A stretch of 64,000 nt of DNA from Trinickia acidisoli (GTDB lineage Bacteria > Pseudomonadota > Gammaproteobacteria > Burkholderiales > Burkholderiaceae), in the NCBI RefSeq assembly GCF_017315725.1, contig NZ_JAFLRG010000001.1, positions 3,162,001-3,226,000 of the forward strand, read 5' to 3'. The notes beneath the pieces were generated by a model. The model had not been told where the DNA came from and ran no database searches. It saw nothing but the letters and a program-made list of their open reading frames with translations. Below, in pieces: positions 27,558 to 38,280 of this stretch. Position 1 is the first letter of the stretch. The number at the start of each line of letters is the position of its first letter. The position numbers and the translations under genes were made by a program.

Positions 27558-28247
27558 ATGGCCGAGCAGAAAGCGCCGCGCATGCCGGCGCGAATTTACA
27601 GCGACATCCTCAATCGCATCATCGACGGCGAATACAAGGAAGGGGAGCGGCTACCGACCGAGCACGCGCTCGCGGAACGCTTTGCGACTTCGCGGCCGAC
27701 CGTGCGCGAGGCGCTCGCCCAGTTGCGCGCCGACGGCATCATCGCGACGCGCCACGGCTCAGGCACGACGGTCGTGCGGCGTCCAGACCCGGACGTGCGC
27801 CGCTTCGCGCCGCTCGAGACGCTGTCGGACATTCGGCGCTGCTATGAGTACCGCGTCGTGATCGAATCCGGCGCCGCCGCACTCGCCGCCGAAAAAGCCG
27901 AGGACGAGGACATCGCCGCGATTCGCCACGAGTGGGACAACCTTCAGACGATCGTCGAAACGTCAGGCATCGGCGCGAAAGACGACTTCGCTTTTCACCT
28001 TGCCGTCGCTCGCGCGTCGAGGAATCAATTCTTCGTCGCCGCCTTGTCGGCGATTCACGAGCAGATGGTGTTCAGCATGAACCTGTCGCGCAACCTGTCG
28101 CTGGTCAAGTCGATCGAGCGACAGAGGGTCGTCCAGCAAGAGCACCTCGAAGTGCTCGAAGCGATCCAACAACGCGACCCGGCGCGCGCGACGCGCGCGA
28201 TGCGCGATCACCTCGAACGCGCGCTGAGCCGAATGTTCGGTTCCTGA
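27558..28247 (+). CDS. GntR-family regulator with FCD domain, probable uronate/aldarate regulator
   Basis: 229-residue FadR-subfamily GntR repressor. The N-terminal winged helix (residues about 10-75) carries LPTEHALAERFATSRPTVRE and the wing TRHGSGTTVV. The all-helical FCD ligand domain (about residues 90-220) holds the conserved Arg in CYEYRVVIESGAAALAA and histidines in FAFHLAVARASRNQFF that usually bind a metal and the carboxylate ligand. It sits between lactonase and the hyi-garR-udh-aldolase operon and is the only dedicated regulator in the island. Aldarates or uronates are likely effectors by analogy with related FCD regulators of hexuronate use. Confidence 0.9.
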   Translation: MAEQKAPRMPARIYSDILNRIIDGEYKEGERLPTEHALAERFATSRPTVREALAQLRADGIIATRHGSGTTVVRRPDPDVRRFAPLETLSDIRRCYEYRVVIESGAAALAAEKAEDEDIAAIRHEWDNLQTIVETSGIGAKDDFAFHLAVARASRNQFFVAALSAIHEQMVFSMNLSRNLSLVKSIERQRVVQQEHLEVLEAIQQRDPARATRAMRDHLERALSRMFGS

Positions 28248-28634
28248 CTGACGAGCCGACGCACCACCGGGACAGCAAGCGCATCCGATAACGAACGCGC
28301 GCTCGCGTATCCTTCTTCCGTCCCCGCCGCGGCCGCCGTCGCGGCACGCAGCGCTCGACGCACCGGGATCCCCCGTCGAGCGCATCGACAACGCGTCCTC
28401 CCCCCGCCCCGGCCGATCCGTTGCCCCGCTCAGATTAGGGAAACCCCTGAGTCGCCTGAGATTTGCTTGACAACTTTAGACGTATCGCAGACGATGTCTT
28501 ACATGGTCGACACTCGCGCGCGACAACCCACATAGCGGTCTGCGGCCGATGCGCTACAAACCGGCCTTCCGCGTCTCGAGCGATCGGCATCGTCGTCCGG
28601 TCCAGCCGGGCGCCCGCTCCCCAAGAGACTCGAC
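28248..28634 (+). promoter_or_regulatory. Gene-free leader before the hyi operon, with operator-like site
   Basis: 387 bp without a credible gene. TTGCTTGACAA at 28463-28473, read on the minus strand as TTGTCAAGCAA, matches the TTGTC-N3-CAA pattern also seen at 36818 and 42842. The 11-base string TTGACAACTTT (28467-28477) recurs before the GH28 gene at 43001-43011. TTGACA may double as a -35 box, but the -10 is weak (GACGAT at 28490). It is the likely promoter and operator of the hyi-garR-udh-aldolase operon. Confidence 0.5.
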
Positions 28635-29411
28635 ATGACGAAACTCTGCGCGAACCTCACGATGCTATTTAGCGAGGTCGATTTTCCGGACCGCTTCGCA
28701 CACGCGGCAAACGCCGGCTTCAAAGGCGTCGAATATCTGTTTCCCTACGCATACGATAAGCAGCAGCTTGCCGAACGGCTCGAGCAGCACGGCTTGACGC
28801 AGGTGCTGCACAACCTGCCTGCCGGCGATTGGGCGAGCGGCGAACGCGGTATCGCATGCCTGCCCGATCGCGTGGGCGAATTCCAGGACGGCGTCGGCAC
28901 GGCCATCGAATATGCGCGCGCGCTCGGCTGCAAACAGCTCAACGTGTTGGCCGGTATCGCGCCCGCCGACGCGGCGCCCGAGACGATACGCGAGACCCTC
29001 GTCGCCAACGTGAAGTTCGCGGCGCAAGCGCTGGCCGCAGTGGACATCCGCCTCTTGATCGAGCCGATCAATACGTATGACATCCCGGGCTTCTACGTCA
29101 ATCGCACGCAGCAGGCGCTGGATCTGATCGCGGCAAGCGGAAGCGACAACGTATTTCTGCAATACGACATCTATCACATGCAGCGCATGGAAGGCGAGCT
29201 CGCCGCGACGATCGAAAAGCACTTGCCGAACATCGCGCACATGCAGCTCGCGGACAACCCCGGCCGTCACGAGCCGGGTACCGGCGAAATCAACTATCCG
29301 TTCCTGTTCGCCCATCTCGAGAAAATCGGTTACGGCGGCTGGATCGGCTGCGAATACAAGCCTGCCGCGGCGACGGCCGCCGGGCTCGGCTGGGCGGCGA
29401 ACTATCTTTGA
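28635..29411 (+). CDS. hyi: Hydroxypyruvate isomerase (Hyi/OtnI family)
   Basis: 258-residue TIM-barrel enzyme of the xylose-isomerase-like fold that interconverts hydroxypyruvate and tartronate semialdehyde. Family motifs are NLTMLFSEVDFPDRFAHAAN at the N-terminus and LIEPINTYDIPGFYVNRT with the metal-binding Glu (about residue 142). The barrel continues with QYDIYHMQRMEGE, including the Asp/His ligands, and GWIGCEYKP with the final catalytic Glu. It is the first gene of a plus-strand operon, next to tartronate semialdehyde reductase, which is the standard pairing. Confidence 0.93.
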   Translation: MTKLCANLTMLFSEVDFPDRFAHAANAGFKGVEYLFPYAYDKQQLAERLEQHGLTQVLHNLPAGDWASGERGIACLPDRVGEFQDGVGTAIEYARALGCKQLNVLAGIAPADAAPETIRETLVANVKFAAQALAAVDIRLLIEPINTYDIPGFYVNRTQQALDLIAASGSDNVFLQYDIYHMQRMEGELAATIEKHLPNIAHMQLADNPGRHEPGTGEINYPFLFAHLEKIGYGGWIGCEYKPAAATAAGLGWAANYL

Positions 29412-29457
29412 CCAAGCGTCTAATCGAGCGCGCGAGCGCTCATCCGAGGAAAGACAG

Positions 29458-30378
29458 ATGAGCAAGGTCGGTTTTATCGGCTTGGGCATCATGGGCGCCC
29501 CGATGGCCCTGAATCTCCTGAAAGGCGGGCACGAACTCTACGCGCATACGCGCCGCCAAGTGCCCAGCGAGCTGACGGCCGCGGGCGCAACCGCGTGCGA
29601 GCACGCGAAGGCCGTCGCGCAAGCGGCCGAGATCATCGTCACGATGCTGCCCGACACACCCGACGTCGAGCATGTGCTCTTCGGCGAAAACGGCGTTGCC
29701 GCCGGCCTTACGCCCGGCAAGCTCGTGATCGACATGAGTTCGATCGCGCCGCTCGCCACGCGCGAGTTCGCCCGCCGCATCAATGCACTCGGCTGCGACT
29801 ATCTGGACGCGCCGGTATCGGGCGGCGAGGTGGGCGCAAAAGCCGCCACGCTGACCATCATGGTCGGCGGCCCGCAGTCAGCGTTCGCCCGCGCCAAACC
29901 GCTGTTCGATCTGATGGGCCGCAACATCACGCTGGTGGGCGGCAACGGTGACGGCCAAACCGCCAAGGTCGCCAATCAAATCATTGTCGCGCTCACGATC
30001 GAGGCCGTCGGCGAAGCGCTATTGTTCGCCGCGAAGGCCGGCGCCGATCCGGCCAAGGTCCGCGAAGCGCTGATGGGCGGCTTTGCCTCGTCGCGCGTGC
30101 TCGAAGTGCACGGCGAACGAATGATCAAGCGCACGTTCGAGCCCGGCTTTCGGATCGAACTGCATCAGAAGGACTTGAATCTCGCGCTCGACACCGCACG
30201 CAGCCTCGGAATGGCATTGCCGAACACGGCCGGCACGCAGCAGCTTTTCAGCGCATGCGTCGCGAACGGCGGCCGCGGCTGGGATCATTCGGCGATCGTC
30301 CGGGCGCTCGAACTGACGGCGAATTTCTCGCTCGAGTCGGCCAATTCAGACAACTCGGCCGCGCAAGCGGACGCATAG
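29458..30378 (+). CDS. garR: 2-hydroxy-3-oxopropionate (tartronate semialdehyde) reductase
   Basis: 306-residue beta-hydroxyacid dehydrogenase that reduces tartronate semialdehyde to D-glycerate with NAD(P)H. The N-terminal Rossmann motif is VGFIGLGIMGAPMALNLLK. The substrate-binding loop is DAPVSGGEVGAKAATLTIM (about residues 120-138), and the catalytic lysine lies in GDGQTAKVANQ (about residue 170). A GAGGAAAG ribosome site precedes the ATG. It would take tartronate semialdehyde from the aldolase encoded two genes downstream. The gene is called garR or glxR in other organisms. Confidence 0.92.
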   Translation: MSKVGFIGLGIMGAPMALNLLKGGHELYAHTRRQVPSELTAAGATACEHAKAVAQAAEIIVTMLPDTPDVEHVLFGENGVAAGLTPGKLVIDMSSIAPLATREFARRINALGCDYLDAPVSGGEVGAKAATLTIMVGGPQSAFARAKPLFDLMGRNITLVGGNGDGQTAKVANQIIVALTIEAVGEALLFAAKAGADPAKVREALMGGFASSRVLEVHGERMIKRTFEPGFRIELHQKDLNLALDTARSLGMALPNTAGTQQLFSACVANGGRGWDHSAIVRALELTANFSLESANSDNSAAQADA

Positions 30379-30432
30379 GCACGCACGGCGGTTGAATTTC
30401 TCTTTGAAGCCCCTTCGACAAGGATTTGTATC

Positions 30433-31245
30433 GTGAAGAAAGTTGCATTGACCGGTGCGGCTGGCCAGCTCGGCCGTGTATTGCGCAAAGCGCTGCTCGA
30501 GCGCGGCGTCGATCTTAGATCGGCAGCCGGCTCGAAGCCGCTCGAGCCGATCGTCGACGGCGAGGACGTCATGCACGGCGATCTGCGCGAGGCCACCGTC
30601 GTCGACCGGCTGCTCGACGGCGTCGACGTGCTGATCCATATGGCCGGCACGAGCGTCGAACGTCCGCTGCCCGAGATCATCGAGAACAATTTGCGCGCGC
30701 TCGTCGAAGTATACGAAGGGGCGCGCCGCCACGGCGTGCGCCGCATCGTCTTCGCGAGTTCGAATCACGCGATCGGCATGTATCCGGTTCAAGCCAAGCT
30801 CGAACTCGACTGCGCGTTCCGTCCCGACGGCTTTTACGGCCTCAGCAAGATGTGGGGCGAAGGCCTTGCCCGACTGTATTGGGACAAACATGGAATCGAG
30901 ACCGTCTGCATTCGCATCGGCAGTTGCGTCGAGAAGCCGACCGAGTTCCGCCACTTGAGCACCTGGCTCGGCTTCGACGATCTGATGCAACTGATCGACC
31001 GATCGATCAACGTACCCGATCTCGGCTTCGAGGTGGTATGGGGCGTGTCCGCGAACACGCGCAGCTATTGGGACAACGCCGGCGCCGAGCGCCTCGGCTA
31101 TCGTCCGACCCAGAACGCCGAGGACTACGCGGCCGAGGTTCTCGCCAAGACGAACCCGCTCGACGCCACGGCGCAGCAGTATCAAGGCGGTAGCTTCGCG
31201 CGCTTCGACTTCTCGCGACAAGACACCACGCCTCACACGCGCTGA
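30433..31245 (+). CDS. udh: Uronate dehydrogenase
   Basis: 270-residue NAD-dependent SDR/epimerase-fold enzyme that oxidises D-galacturonate or D-glucuronate to the aldarolactone. It starts at GTG (30433) 8 nt after AAGGA. The nucleotide motif is TGAAGQLGR (residues 7-15). The catalytic set is Ser110-Ser/Asn (FASSNHAIGMYP), Tyr135 and Lys139 in FYGLSKMWGE. These positions and motifs match known uronate dehydrogenases of about 265 residues. The product lactone would be opened by the SMP-30 protein of the same island. Confidence 0.9.
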   Translation: MKKVALTGAAGQLGRVLRKALLERGVDLRSAAGSKPLEPIVDGEDVMHGDLREATVVDRLLDGVDVLIHMAGTSVERPLPEIIENNLRALVEVYEGARRHGVRRIVFASSNHAIGMYPVQAKLELDCAFRPDGFYGLSKMWGEGLARLYWDKHGIETVCIRIGSCVEKPTEFRHLSTWLGFDDLMQLIDRSINVPDLGFEVVWGVSANTRSYWDNAGAERLGYRPTQNAEDYAAEVLAKTNPLDATAQQYQGGSFARFDFSRQDTTPHTR

Positions 31246-31279
31246 TGTCACGCATCGTTTCACGTCACCGGAAAAAGCG

Positions 31280-32050
31280 ATGAAACTCCCCGAGAATCGT
31301 TTCAAGCGCGCGCTCGCCGCGCGCCAGCAACAGATCGGCTTGTGGTCGAGCCTCGCGAGCCCCGTGTCGGTGGAGTTGCTGGCCGGCACGGGCTTCGATT
31401 GGCTCTTGCTCGACATGGAGCACGCGCCGAACGAGTTGCCGATGGTCAACAGCCAGCTTCAAGCGATGGCCGCCTCGAAGACGCATCCGATCGTGCGGCC
31501 GCCGTGGAACGATATGGTGACGATCAAGCGCTTGTTGGACGTGGGCGCGCAAACGCTGTTGATTCCTTACGTCGAAACCGAAGAACAGGCCCGCGATGCG
31601 GTCGCCTTCACGCGCTACCCGCCGCAAGGCGTGCGCGGTTATGCGTCTTCGTCCCGCGCGTCCGGGTATGGCCGCGTCGCCGACTACGCGAAGCAATGCG
31701 CGAGCGAGCTATGCGTGCTCGTGCAGGTGGAGAGCCGCCTTGGGCTCGATAACCTCGAGCGCATCGCGGCCGTCGACGGCATCGACGGCGTGTTCATCGG
31801 CCCGGGCGATCTCGCCGCCGCGCTCGGCCATGTCGGCGAGATCAGCCATCCTGAAGTCCAATCGGTGATCGAAGACACGATTGGCCGCATCGTCGCAACG
31901 GGCAAGCCCGCCGGCATCCTCACGCCGAACGAGACGCTCGCGCGCCGCTACATCGAATTGGGCTGTATGTTCACCGCGGTAGGCTCCGACATCGGCATTC
32001 TCGGACGCGGCGCCGAGCAACTCGCCGCACGCTTCAGGTCGAGCAACTGA
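31280..32050 (+). CDS. garL: HpcH/HpaI-family aldolase, probable 5-keto-4-deoxy-D-glucarate aldolase
   Basis: 256-residue class II (divalent-metal) aldolase. Motifs are the DWLLLDMEHAPNELPMV segment with the base, the PIVRPPWND arginine, VQVESRLGLDNLERIAAVDG with the metal Glu, and VFIGPGDLAAALG with the metal Asp. The best functional fit is cleavage of 5-keto-4-deoxyglucarate to pyruvate and tartronate semialdehyde, since the reductase for the latter is encoded upstream. Related family members act on 2-keto-3-deoxy-rhamnonate or 4-hydroxy-2-ketovalerate-type substrates, so the symbol is context-based. It is the last gene of the hyi operon; an 8-bp hairpin follows the stop. Confidence 0.82.
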   Translation: MKLPENRFKRALAARQQQIGLWSSLASPVSVELLAGTGFDWLLLDMEHAPNELPMVNSQLQAMAASKTHPIVRPPWNDMVTIKRLLDVGAQTLLIPYVETEEQARDAVAFTRYPPQGVRGYASSSRASGYGRVADYAKQCASELCVLVQVESRLGLDNLERIAAVDGIDGVFIGPGDLAAALGHVGEISHPEVQSVIEDTIGRIVATGKPAGILTPNETLARRYIELGCMFTAVGSDIGILGRGAEQLAARFRSSN

Positions 32051-32056
32051 CCCACG

Positions 32057-32075
32057 CCGGCGGACAATCCGCCGG
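32057..32075. terminator. Hairpin between convergent garL and the chemoreceptor gene
   Basis: Perfect 8-bp stem CCGGCGGA/TCCGCCGG with a CAA loop, 7 nt after the garL stop. No T-run follows on either strand, so termination is uncertain. Confidence 0.4.
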
Positions 32076-32152
32076 TCTGACGAGCAACGCCGCGTCCGAG
32101 CGGCTCGGCGTCGCTCCGATCCGCGCATCGCGGCGCGTCATCGCACCCTCCC

Positions 32153-33700
32153 CTACTCGACGTGGAACACGGCGACGGCATCGAGCAGCATCGCCGCCTG
32201 TTCCTCGAGCGACTTCGCCGCGGCCGCAGCCTGCTCGACGAGCGCGACGTTGTTCTGCGTCACGTCGTCGATCCGGCCGATCGCACCGTTGACCTCTTCG
32301 ATCCCCGCATGCTGCTCGCTCGCGGCCGCTTCAATCTCGATCACGATGTGCGTCACGCGTTCGACAGCGCCCATCGCTTCGCTCATCGTCCCGCCCGCCA
32401 TGGCGACGAGCGCGGCGCCCTCTTCGATCTGCGTCGACGACTGACCGAGCAGTTCCTTGATCTCTTTGGCGGCCGTCGCCGCGCGCTGCGCGAGACTACG
32501 CACTTCCGAGGCAACGACGGCGAACCCGCGCCCTTGCTCGCCCGCGCGCGCGGCTTCAACCGCGGCGTTCAGCGAAAGAATGTTGGTTTGGAACGCGATG
32601 CCCTCGATCATGCCGGTGATCTCGGTCACCTTGCGCGACGATGCGGTGATGCCGTTCATGGTATCGATCACACGCTTGACGACATCCCCGCCGCGCGTGA
32701 CGGTTTCCAGCGCGCCGCGTGCGAGCTCGTTCGCCTCCTTCGCGTAATCGGCGTTGTGCTTCACCGTCGACGAGAGCGTGCCCATCGTCGCCGCCGTCTG
32801 CTGCAGCGACGCCGCTTGCTGTGCCGTGCGTACCGACAGATCGCGATTGCCCGCCGCGATTTCCTTCACGCCGTCGGCAATTTCGCCCGCGCCGCCGCGC
32901 ACCGCCGATACGGTGGCCGCGAGCGCGTCGCGCATCTGCCTCAGCGCGCCGAGGAGTTGGCCCATTTCGTTGCTGGAATTCTGCGCGATCGAGCCCGTCA
33001 GATCCCCGCCCGCGATCCGCCCGAAGTGCGCAATAGCGCGATCGATCGGCTCGATCAATGCGCGCGTGAGCAGCGCGCGCGCCACGAAACAAATCAAGAG
33101 CGCGGCGGCCCCGATCCCCGCAAACAACAGCACCGAAGTCCGGAAGCGTTGTGTCAAAGCCTCGGCGCTACGGTGCTGCGCATCCGACTGCAGCGTTTCG
33201 AGCGCGTCGATCGCCTTCGCATAGACACGGTAGCTGCGATCGGCGACATCGCCCTGAATCGTGCGAAACGACATGAAGTCGCCGTTGACGAGCGCCTTGT
33301 ACTCAGGCTCGATCGCCTGATTCACGAGCGCTGCGCGCGCCTGGCCGACGCTCGCCGCGAGCGCGCGCTCGTTCTCGCTCGAATATGGGCGGCGCGCATA
33401 GGCATCGAAATCTCGATTCGACTCGGCGAGCAGGCCCTTCGCCTCGTCGAGCAAACCGTCCGTCGGCTTGCCCACATGGAACAGGATCTCGTAACTCGAC
33501 AGCGTGAGCCGCGCTTGCAGCAGCTTCTCGGAACTGGCGTTCAGCGACGCGAGCGCGGACGAACTGAGCTGCGCGTCCTGAAAGCCGTCCATCGCGTGCC
33601 TGAGCGTGTCGTAGCCCACCCCGATCACGGTCATCAAAAACGCGGCGAACACGCAAAGGGTTGCCGTCAGCCCTGCACGGATCTTGATGTTGTCGAGCAT
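32153..33700 (-). CDS. Methyl-accepting chemotaxis protein
   Basis: 515-residue transmembrane chemoreceptor. The ATG at 33700 follows GGAGACC and starts [20 protein letters not shown], so TM1 is at about residues 9-30. A periplasmic four-helix-bundle-type ligand domain (residues about 31-185) precedes TM2 (about 186-208), a HAMP domain, and the cytoplasmic signalling domain. Its hairpin tip reads [24 protein letters not shown] sequence (here [20 protein letters not shown]). The C-terminus has no NWETF-like methylation-enzyme tether. The gene lies between uronate catabolic genes and the TRAP transporter, suggesting taxis to uronates or related acids. Ligand not proven. Confidence 0.93.
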   Translation of the reverse strand: MLDNIKIRAGLTATLCVFAAFLMTVIGVGYDTLRHAMDGFQDAQLSSSALASLNASSEKLLQARLTLSSYEILFHVGKPTDGLLDEAKGLLAESNRDFDAYARRPYSSENERALAASVGQARAALVNQAIEPEYKALVNGDFMSFRTIQGDVADRSYRVYAKAIDALETLQSDAQHRSAEALTQRFRTSVLLFAGIGAAALLICFVARALLTRALIEPIDRAIAHFGRIAGGDLTGSIAQNSSNEMGQLLGALRQMRDALAATVSAVRGGAGEIADGVKEIAAGNRDLSVRTAQQAASLQQTAATMGTLSSTVKHNADYAKEANELARGALETVTRGGDVVKRVIDTMNGITASSRKVTEITGMIEGIAFQTNILSLNAAVEAARAGEQGRGFAVVASEVRSLAQRAATAAKEIKELLGQSSTQIEEGAALVAMAGGTMSEAMGAVERVTHIVIEIEAAASEQHAGIEEVNGAIGRIDDVTQNNVALVEQAAAAAKSLEEQAAMLLDAVAVFHVE

Positions 33701-33754
33701 GGGGGTCTCCTGATTCATTCTTGTTACTTCGTCGTGCTTGCTGCTGCGCGCTTC

Positions 33755-33783
33755 TGCAAAAAGGGCCCGCTCGAGCGGGCCCT
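33755..33783 (-). terminator. Rho-independent terminator after dctM
   Basis: Perfect 9-bp stem AGGGCCCGC/GCGGGCCCT with a TCGA loop (33762-33783), followed on the minus strand by TTTTT. It ends the dctPQM transcript before the chemoreceptor gene, which should therefore have its own promoter. Confidence 0.88.
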
Positions 33784-33817
33784 ATGCGAAGCATTGGCGC
33801 GTGGGTTCAGCCCGCCT

Positions 33818-35170
33818 TCAAAACACCGGATGCGCGTTGATGAGACTCGGCAACCAGGTCGAAAAGTACGGGAAATACGTCACGATGTTGATCGCGCTGA
33901 AGATGGCCATGTAATACGGCCACGCGATTTTCGTCGTCTCGCCGATCGACACTTCGCCGATCGCGCAGCCGATGAACTGCACCGATCCGATCGGCGGGTG
34001 AACGAGGCCGAGCGAGCAGTTCAGCAAGATCATGATCCCGAACTGCACCGGGCCCACGCCGTAATGCATCGCCATCGGCAGGAACAGCGGCGTCGTGATG
34101 AGGATGTGCGCGGCCATATCGACGAACGTGCCGAGAAACACCTGAATCACGTTGATGTAAAGCAGCATCAGCCAAGGCATCGTCGTCGCATGCTCGAGCA
34201 GATGTTCGATCGCGTCGGGAATCTCCAGATAGGCCATCTGGAAACGCAGCATGTTCGACACGCCGATGAGCAGCAGCACGACCCCGGTCGTTCGGGTGGC
34301 GCGCGCGAGCGCGACGCAGAGCTTCTTGAGCGTCATCGTCCGATAGACGACCACGGTCAGCACGAGCGAGTACGCGACGGCGATCGCGGCCGCCTCGGTG
34401 GCCGTTGCAATGCCTTTCGCGACGCAGGTGAGGATGATGAGGATCACGAACAAGCCGGGCACGGCGCCGACGAACGACTTGCCGACCGCCATCCAACCGG
34501 GAAAGACCGGCAGGTCGGACGAACCGTCCGCACGACGCGGAAAGCGATAGCGCACGGCCTGCCAGTAGGCGGCCAGCAGCACGAAGCCCATCACCCACAG
34601 CACGGGGAGCAGCCCCGAGAACAACAGGTCGCCGATCGACACGCCGCTGACCGCATGTCCGGCGACGACGCCGGTGATACCTTGGGCGGCGAGCGCATAG
34701 ATGATCATGTTGGTCGACGTCGGCATCAGCGCGCCCGCAAGCGAGGCGTGCGTCGTGACGTTGACCGCGTAGGCGGCGCTATATCCTTCGCGCTTCATGA
34801 GCGGAATGACGACGCCGCCCATGGCCGAGGTATCCGCGGTCGGCGAGCCCGACACGCCGCCGAACATCGTGCAGGCGACGACGTTCGCCATCCCGAGGCC
34901 GCCGCGGAAATGCCCGACCGTGGCTTGCGCGAAGCGCAAAATGCGATCCGCGATGCCCCCGTGCAGCATCAGCTCGCCCGAGAGAATGAAAAACGGCACT
35001 GCGAGAAACGAGAATGCGTTGATACCTGAAACCATCGACTGCATCGCCGTCGCGAGCGGCAGCCCTTCATGCAGGTAAGTCACCACGCAGGACAGGCCGA
35101 GGGCGAATGAAACCGGCACCCCCAGCACGAGAAGAACGAGAAAACTGACGACAAGAATCAAGAGTTCCAT
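33818..35170 (-). CDS. dctM: TRAP transporter large permease (DctM family)
   Basis: 450-residue inner-membrane protein with about 12 helices, the ion-coupled transport subunit of a TRAP system. Typical motifs are LLVLGVPVSFALGLS at the N-terminus, FFILSGELMLHGGIADRILR, ACTMFGGVSGSPTADTSAMG, and VHPPIGSVQFIGCAIGEVS in the C-terminal third. A GTG at 35179 overlapping the dctQ stop (GTGA) is an alternative start that adds three residues. It forms an operon with dctQ and dctP. Homology groups it with C4-dicarboxylate and uronate/aldonate transporters; the substrate is inferred from the island. Confidence 0.92.
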   Translation of the reverse strand: MELLILVVSFLVLLVLGVPVSFALGLSCVVTYLHEGLPLATAMQSMVSGINAFSFLAVPFFILSGELMLHGGIADRILRFAQATVGHFRGGLGMANVVACTMFGGVSGSPTADTSAMGGVVIPLMKREGYSAAYAVNVTTHASLAGALMPTSTNMIIYALAAQGITGVVAGHAVSGVSIGDLLFSGLLPVLWVMGFVLLAAYWQAVRYRFPRRADGSSDLPVFPGWMAVGKSFVGAVPGLFVILIILTCVAKGIATATEAAAIAVAYSLVLTVVVYRTMTLKKLCVALARATRTTGVVLLLIGVSNMLRFQMAYLEIPDAIEHLLEHATTMPWLMLLYINVIQVFLGTFVDMAAHILITTPLFLPMAMHYGVGPVQFGIMILLNCSLGLVHPPIGSVQFIGCAIGEVSIGETTKIAWPYYMAIFSAINIVTYFPYFSTWLPSLINAHPVF

Positions 35171-35175
35171 TTGAA

Positions 35176-35655
35176 TCACGTCCGCTTAGCCGCGAAGAGC
35201 GCCAGCAAGCGCTCGATTGAAAAGAGAATGGTGCAGACGCTGGCAACGAACGGGATCGCGTAGCGAACGGCTTCGGGCAAACCCAAAATCGGAATCTGGT
35301 CGTCGAGCGTGGTCATCGCCATTTCCTTCGTGCCGATGCACACTGCGACAGAAAACGCGACGAGGCAAAGCTGTTGCAGCACTTCGAGCGCGAGCCGCCA
35401 TCTGGGCGGCAATGCCTTGGCCAGCGAGTCCAAGCCGATATGCCCGCCGTCGCGCACTTTCAGCGCGGCACCCATGAACGCGATGACGAGCACCATGAGC
35501 AGGCCGATCGGCTCGACATAATCGGGGGCGTTGTCGAAGACATAGCGCATCACGACGCTATACATGACGAGCACGCACAGCACGGCCATGCAAAGCGATG
35601 CGAACACCGTAATCAGCAGCGCGATGACGCCGCTCGGACGCTTGATGAAGTTCAT
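35176..35655 (-). CDS. dctQ: TRAP transporter small permease (DctQ family)
   Basis: 159-residue membrane protein with four helices that bridges the binding protein and the large permease. The ATG at 35655 (MNFIKRPSGVIALLITVFAS) is preferred over an upstream in-frame start with no ribosome site. The central DYVEPIGLLMVLVIAFMGAA and KVRDGGHIGLDSLAKALPPR segments are typical of DctQ. The stop overlaps a possible GTG start of dctM by three bases. Confidence 0.9.
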   Translation of the reverse strand: MNFIKRPSGVIALLITVFASLCMAVLCVLVMYSVVMRYVFDNAPDYVEPIGLLMVLVIAFMGAALKVRDGGHIGLDSLAKALPPRWRLALEVLQQLCLVAFSVAVCIGTKEMAMTTLDDQIPILGLPEAVRYAIPFVASVCTILFSIERLLALFAAKRT

Positions 35656-35719
35656 CGATCTGTTTCTCGTACAAAACAATGCGGATGCGCGCGGGAATTG
35701 ATCCGCGCGCATCCGAGGC

Positions 35720-36865
<1,146 letters not shown>

Positions 36866-36877
36866 CTAGTAGATACC

Positions 36878-36909
36878 CGAGGACGGCGCACTTTCGCACA
36901 CCGCCCTCG
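36878..36909 (-). terminator. Hairpin after the porin gene
   Basis: A 14-bp imperfect stem with a short TTTC/GAAA loop (arms starting CGAGG) begins 14 nt after the porin stop. No T-run follows, so it is a candidate only. Confidence 0.45.
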
Positions 36910-36922
36910 TATCCGGGCCGGA

Positions 36923-38131
36923 TCAGAACTGGTGATTGATACCGACCGTCGCGGCGAATTGGTTGCGCGACGAAGCCGCCGACTGCTCACCGATACTCGC
37001 CGTCGCGTCGACAACCTTATCGCTCGTGCTCAAGGTCTGGCCGTTCGCGCGCTGATACGCTTCCAACACGTAGATGCGCGTGCGCTTGGACAAGTTGTAG
37101 AGCTGCGTCAGGTTGAACTGCTGATAGCTCGCGGCACTTTGGATGCCGTTCGCCGTCGTCGCGCGCGTGTAGCTGTAGCCGGCTGCGAGATCCCACACGT
37201 TGGCGGGACGGAAATGCAGCACCACGCCTTCGGTGTTGAAGATCGCGGTCGAGGAGAAGCCCGAGTTCACGCCGGGAATGTACTGGACGTTCGAATACGT
37301 CGCCGAGACATCCCATTGCTGGTTGAACTTATAGCCACCCGTCACGGCAAAACGCTGTTGCGCCGCCGCGTTCTGATAACCGTTCGTGATGCTCGACACG
37401 CCCTGCTCGCCCGTGCCCGAGTAGGCCGTCGACGTAGCGCTCCAAGCACCGCCGCCGTTCGTCGCATTGTTGAAGCGAGCGAACCCGACCGCGATGCCCG
37501 CAGGGCCCGCGAGGTATTGCGCCGCCACGCTCCAGGTCGAGCCGGCGTTGAAGCTGCCCGCCACGCCGCCCAGCGCGTACATGCCGCTGACCTTCAAGCC
37601 GTTGAACGAAGGCGACGTATAGACGAGCGCGTTGTTCACGCGGTAGTCGGTATCGAGGGCATCGACGTCGCCCGGATGCGCGCCGAAGGCACCGGTCAGC
37701 CAGGTGGTCGGGCTGTACGGCGAGAGCAGCGTGTAGTACGGCGTGTACTGACGGCCCGCCGTGAACGTGCCGTACGTCGCGTTGTCGAGTCCGACCCACG
37801 AAGCGCGGTTGAATGCGAGACCGCTCTTGCCTTGCGCGCCGGTGTCGATGTTGAACCCTTCTTCGAGCTTGAAGATCGCCTTCGTGCCGCCACCCAGATC
37901 TTCGCTGCCCATCAGGCCGAAGCGCTCGCCGCCCCACACGCCTTCCAGCATTTTCACGACCGACTTGCCGCCTGTGGTCGCGCCCGTCGACGGGGCCTGG
38001 TTGCTCAGGTAACCGATGCCGGTATCGACAATGCCATAGAGCGTCACGCTGCTTTGCGCAAATGCGCCGCCGCTCACGAGTATGGCCGCCGCACCGGCGA
38101 TCGTCATCGTGGCTTGTTTATAGTGCTTCAT
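36923..38131 (-). CDS. Gram-negative porin (trimeric, Burkholderia type)
   Basis: 402-residue outer-membrane porin of the OpcP/Omp38-like family. The ATG at 38131 starts the signal peptide (MKHYKQATMTIAGAAAILVS), cleaved before QSSVTLYGIVDTGIGY, the typical mature start. Many amphipathic strands follow, with GVWGGERFGLMGSEDLGGGT and GRQYTPYYTLLSPYSP, and the chain ends in the usual terminal Phe (VGINHQF). Its place between the TRAP transporter and the catabolic operon suggests it lets oligo- or monosaccharide acids through the outer membrane. That role is inferred. Confidence 0.93.
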   Translation of the reverse strand: MKHYKQATMTIAGAAAILVSGGAFAQSSVTLYGIVDTGIGYLSNQAPSTGATTGGKSVVKMLEGVWGGERFGLMGSEDLGGGTKAIFKLEEGFNIDTGAQGKSGLAFNRASWVGLDNATYGTFTAGRQYTPYYTLLSPYSPTTWLTGAFGAHPGDVDALDTDYRVNNALVYTSPSFNGLKVSGMYALGGVAGSFNAGSTWSVAAQYLAGPAGIAVGFARFNNATNGGGAWSATSTAYSGTGEQGVSSITNGYQNAAAQQRFAVTGGYKFNQQWDVSATYSNVQYIPGVNSGFSSTAIFNTEGVVLHFRPANVWDLAAGYSYTRATTANGIQSAASYQQFNLTQLYNLSKRTRIYVLEAYQRANGQTLSTSDKVVDATASIGEQSAASSRNQFAATVGINHQF

Positions 38132-38280
38132 CAAATCTCCTGGTCTTTGTTGGATTTGTCGCGACATGCGATGCCGCTTGAAACTGCATGGCCGCTGCGA
38201 GGCGCCCAATCACTGCTCTCTCTTGCCGTGGATCGATCGACACGTCTGTTCGTCTATTCGTTTACTTTTTCATCCGCTTC

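Noticed and set aside
32162..35029. 955-codon plus-strand ORF across the chemoreceptor and TRAP genes
   Set aside because: Composition is Arg/His/Asp-dominated, with no family match, and it is antisense to well-defined genes.
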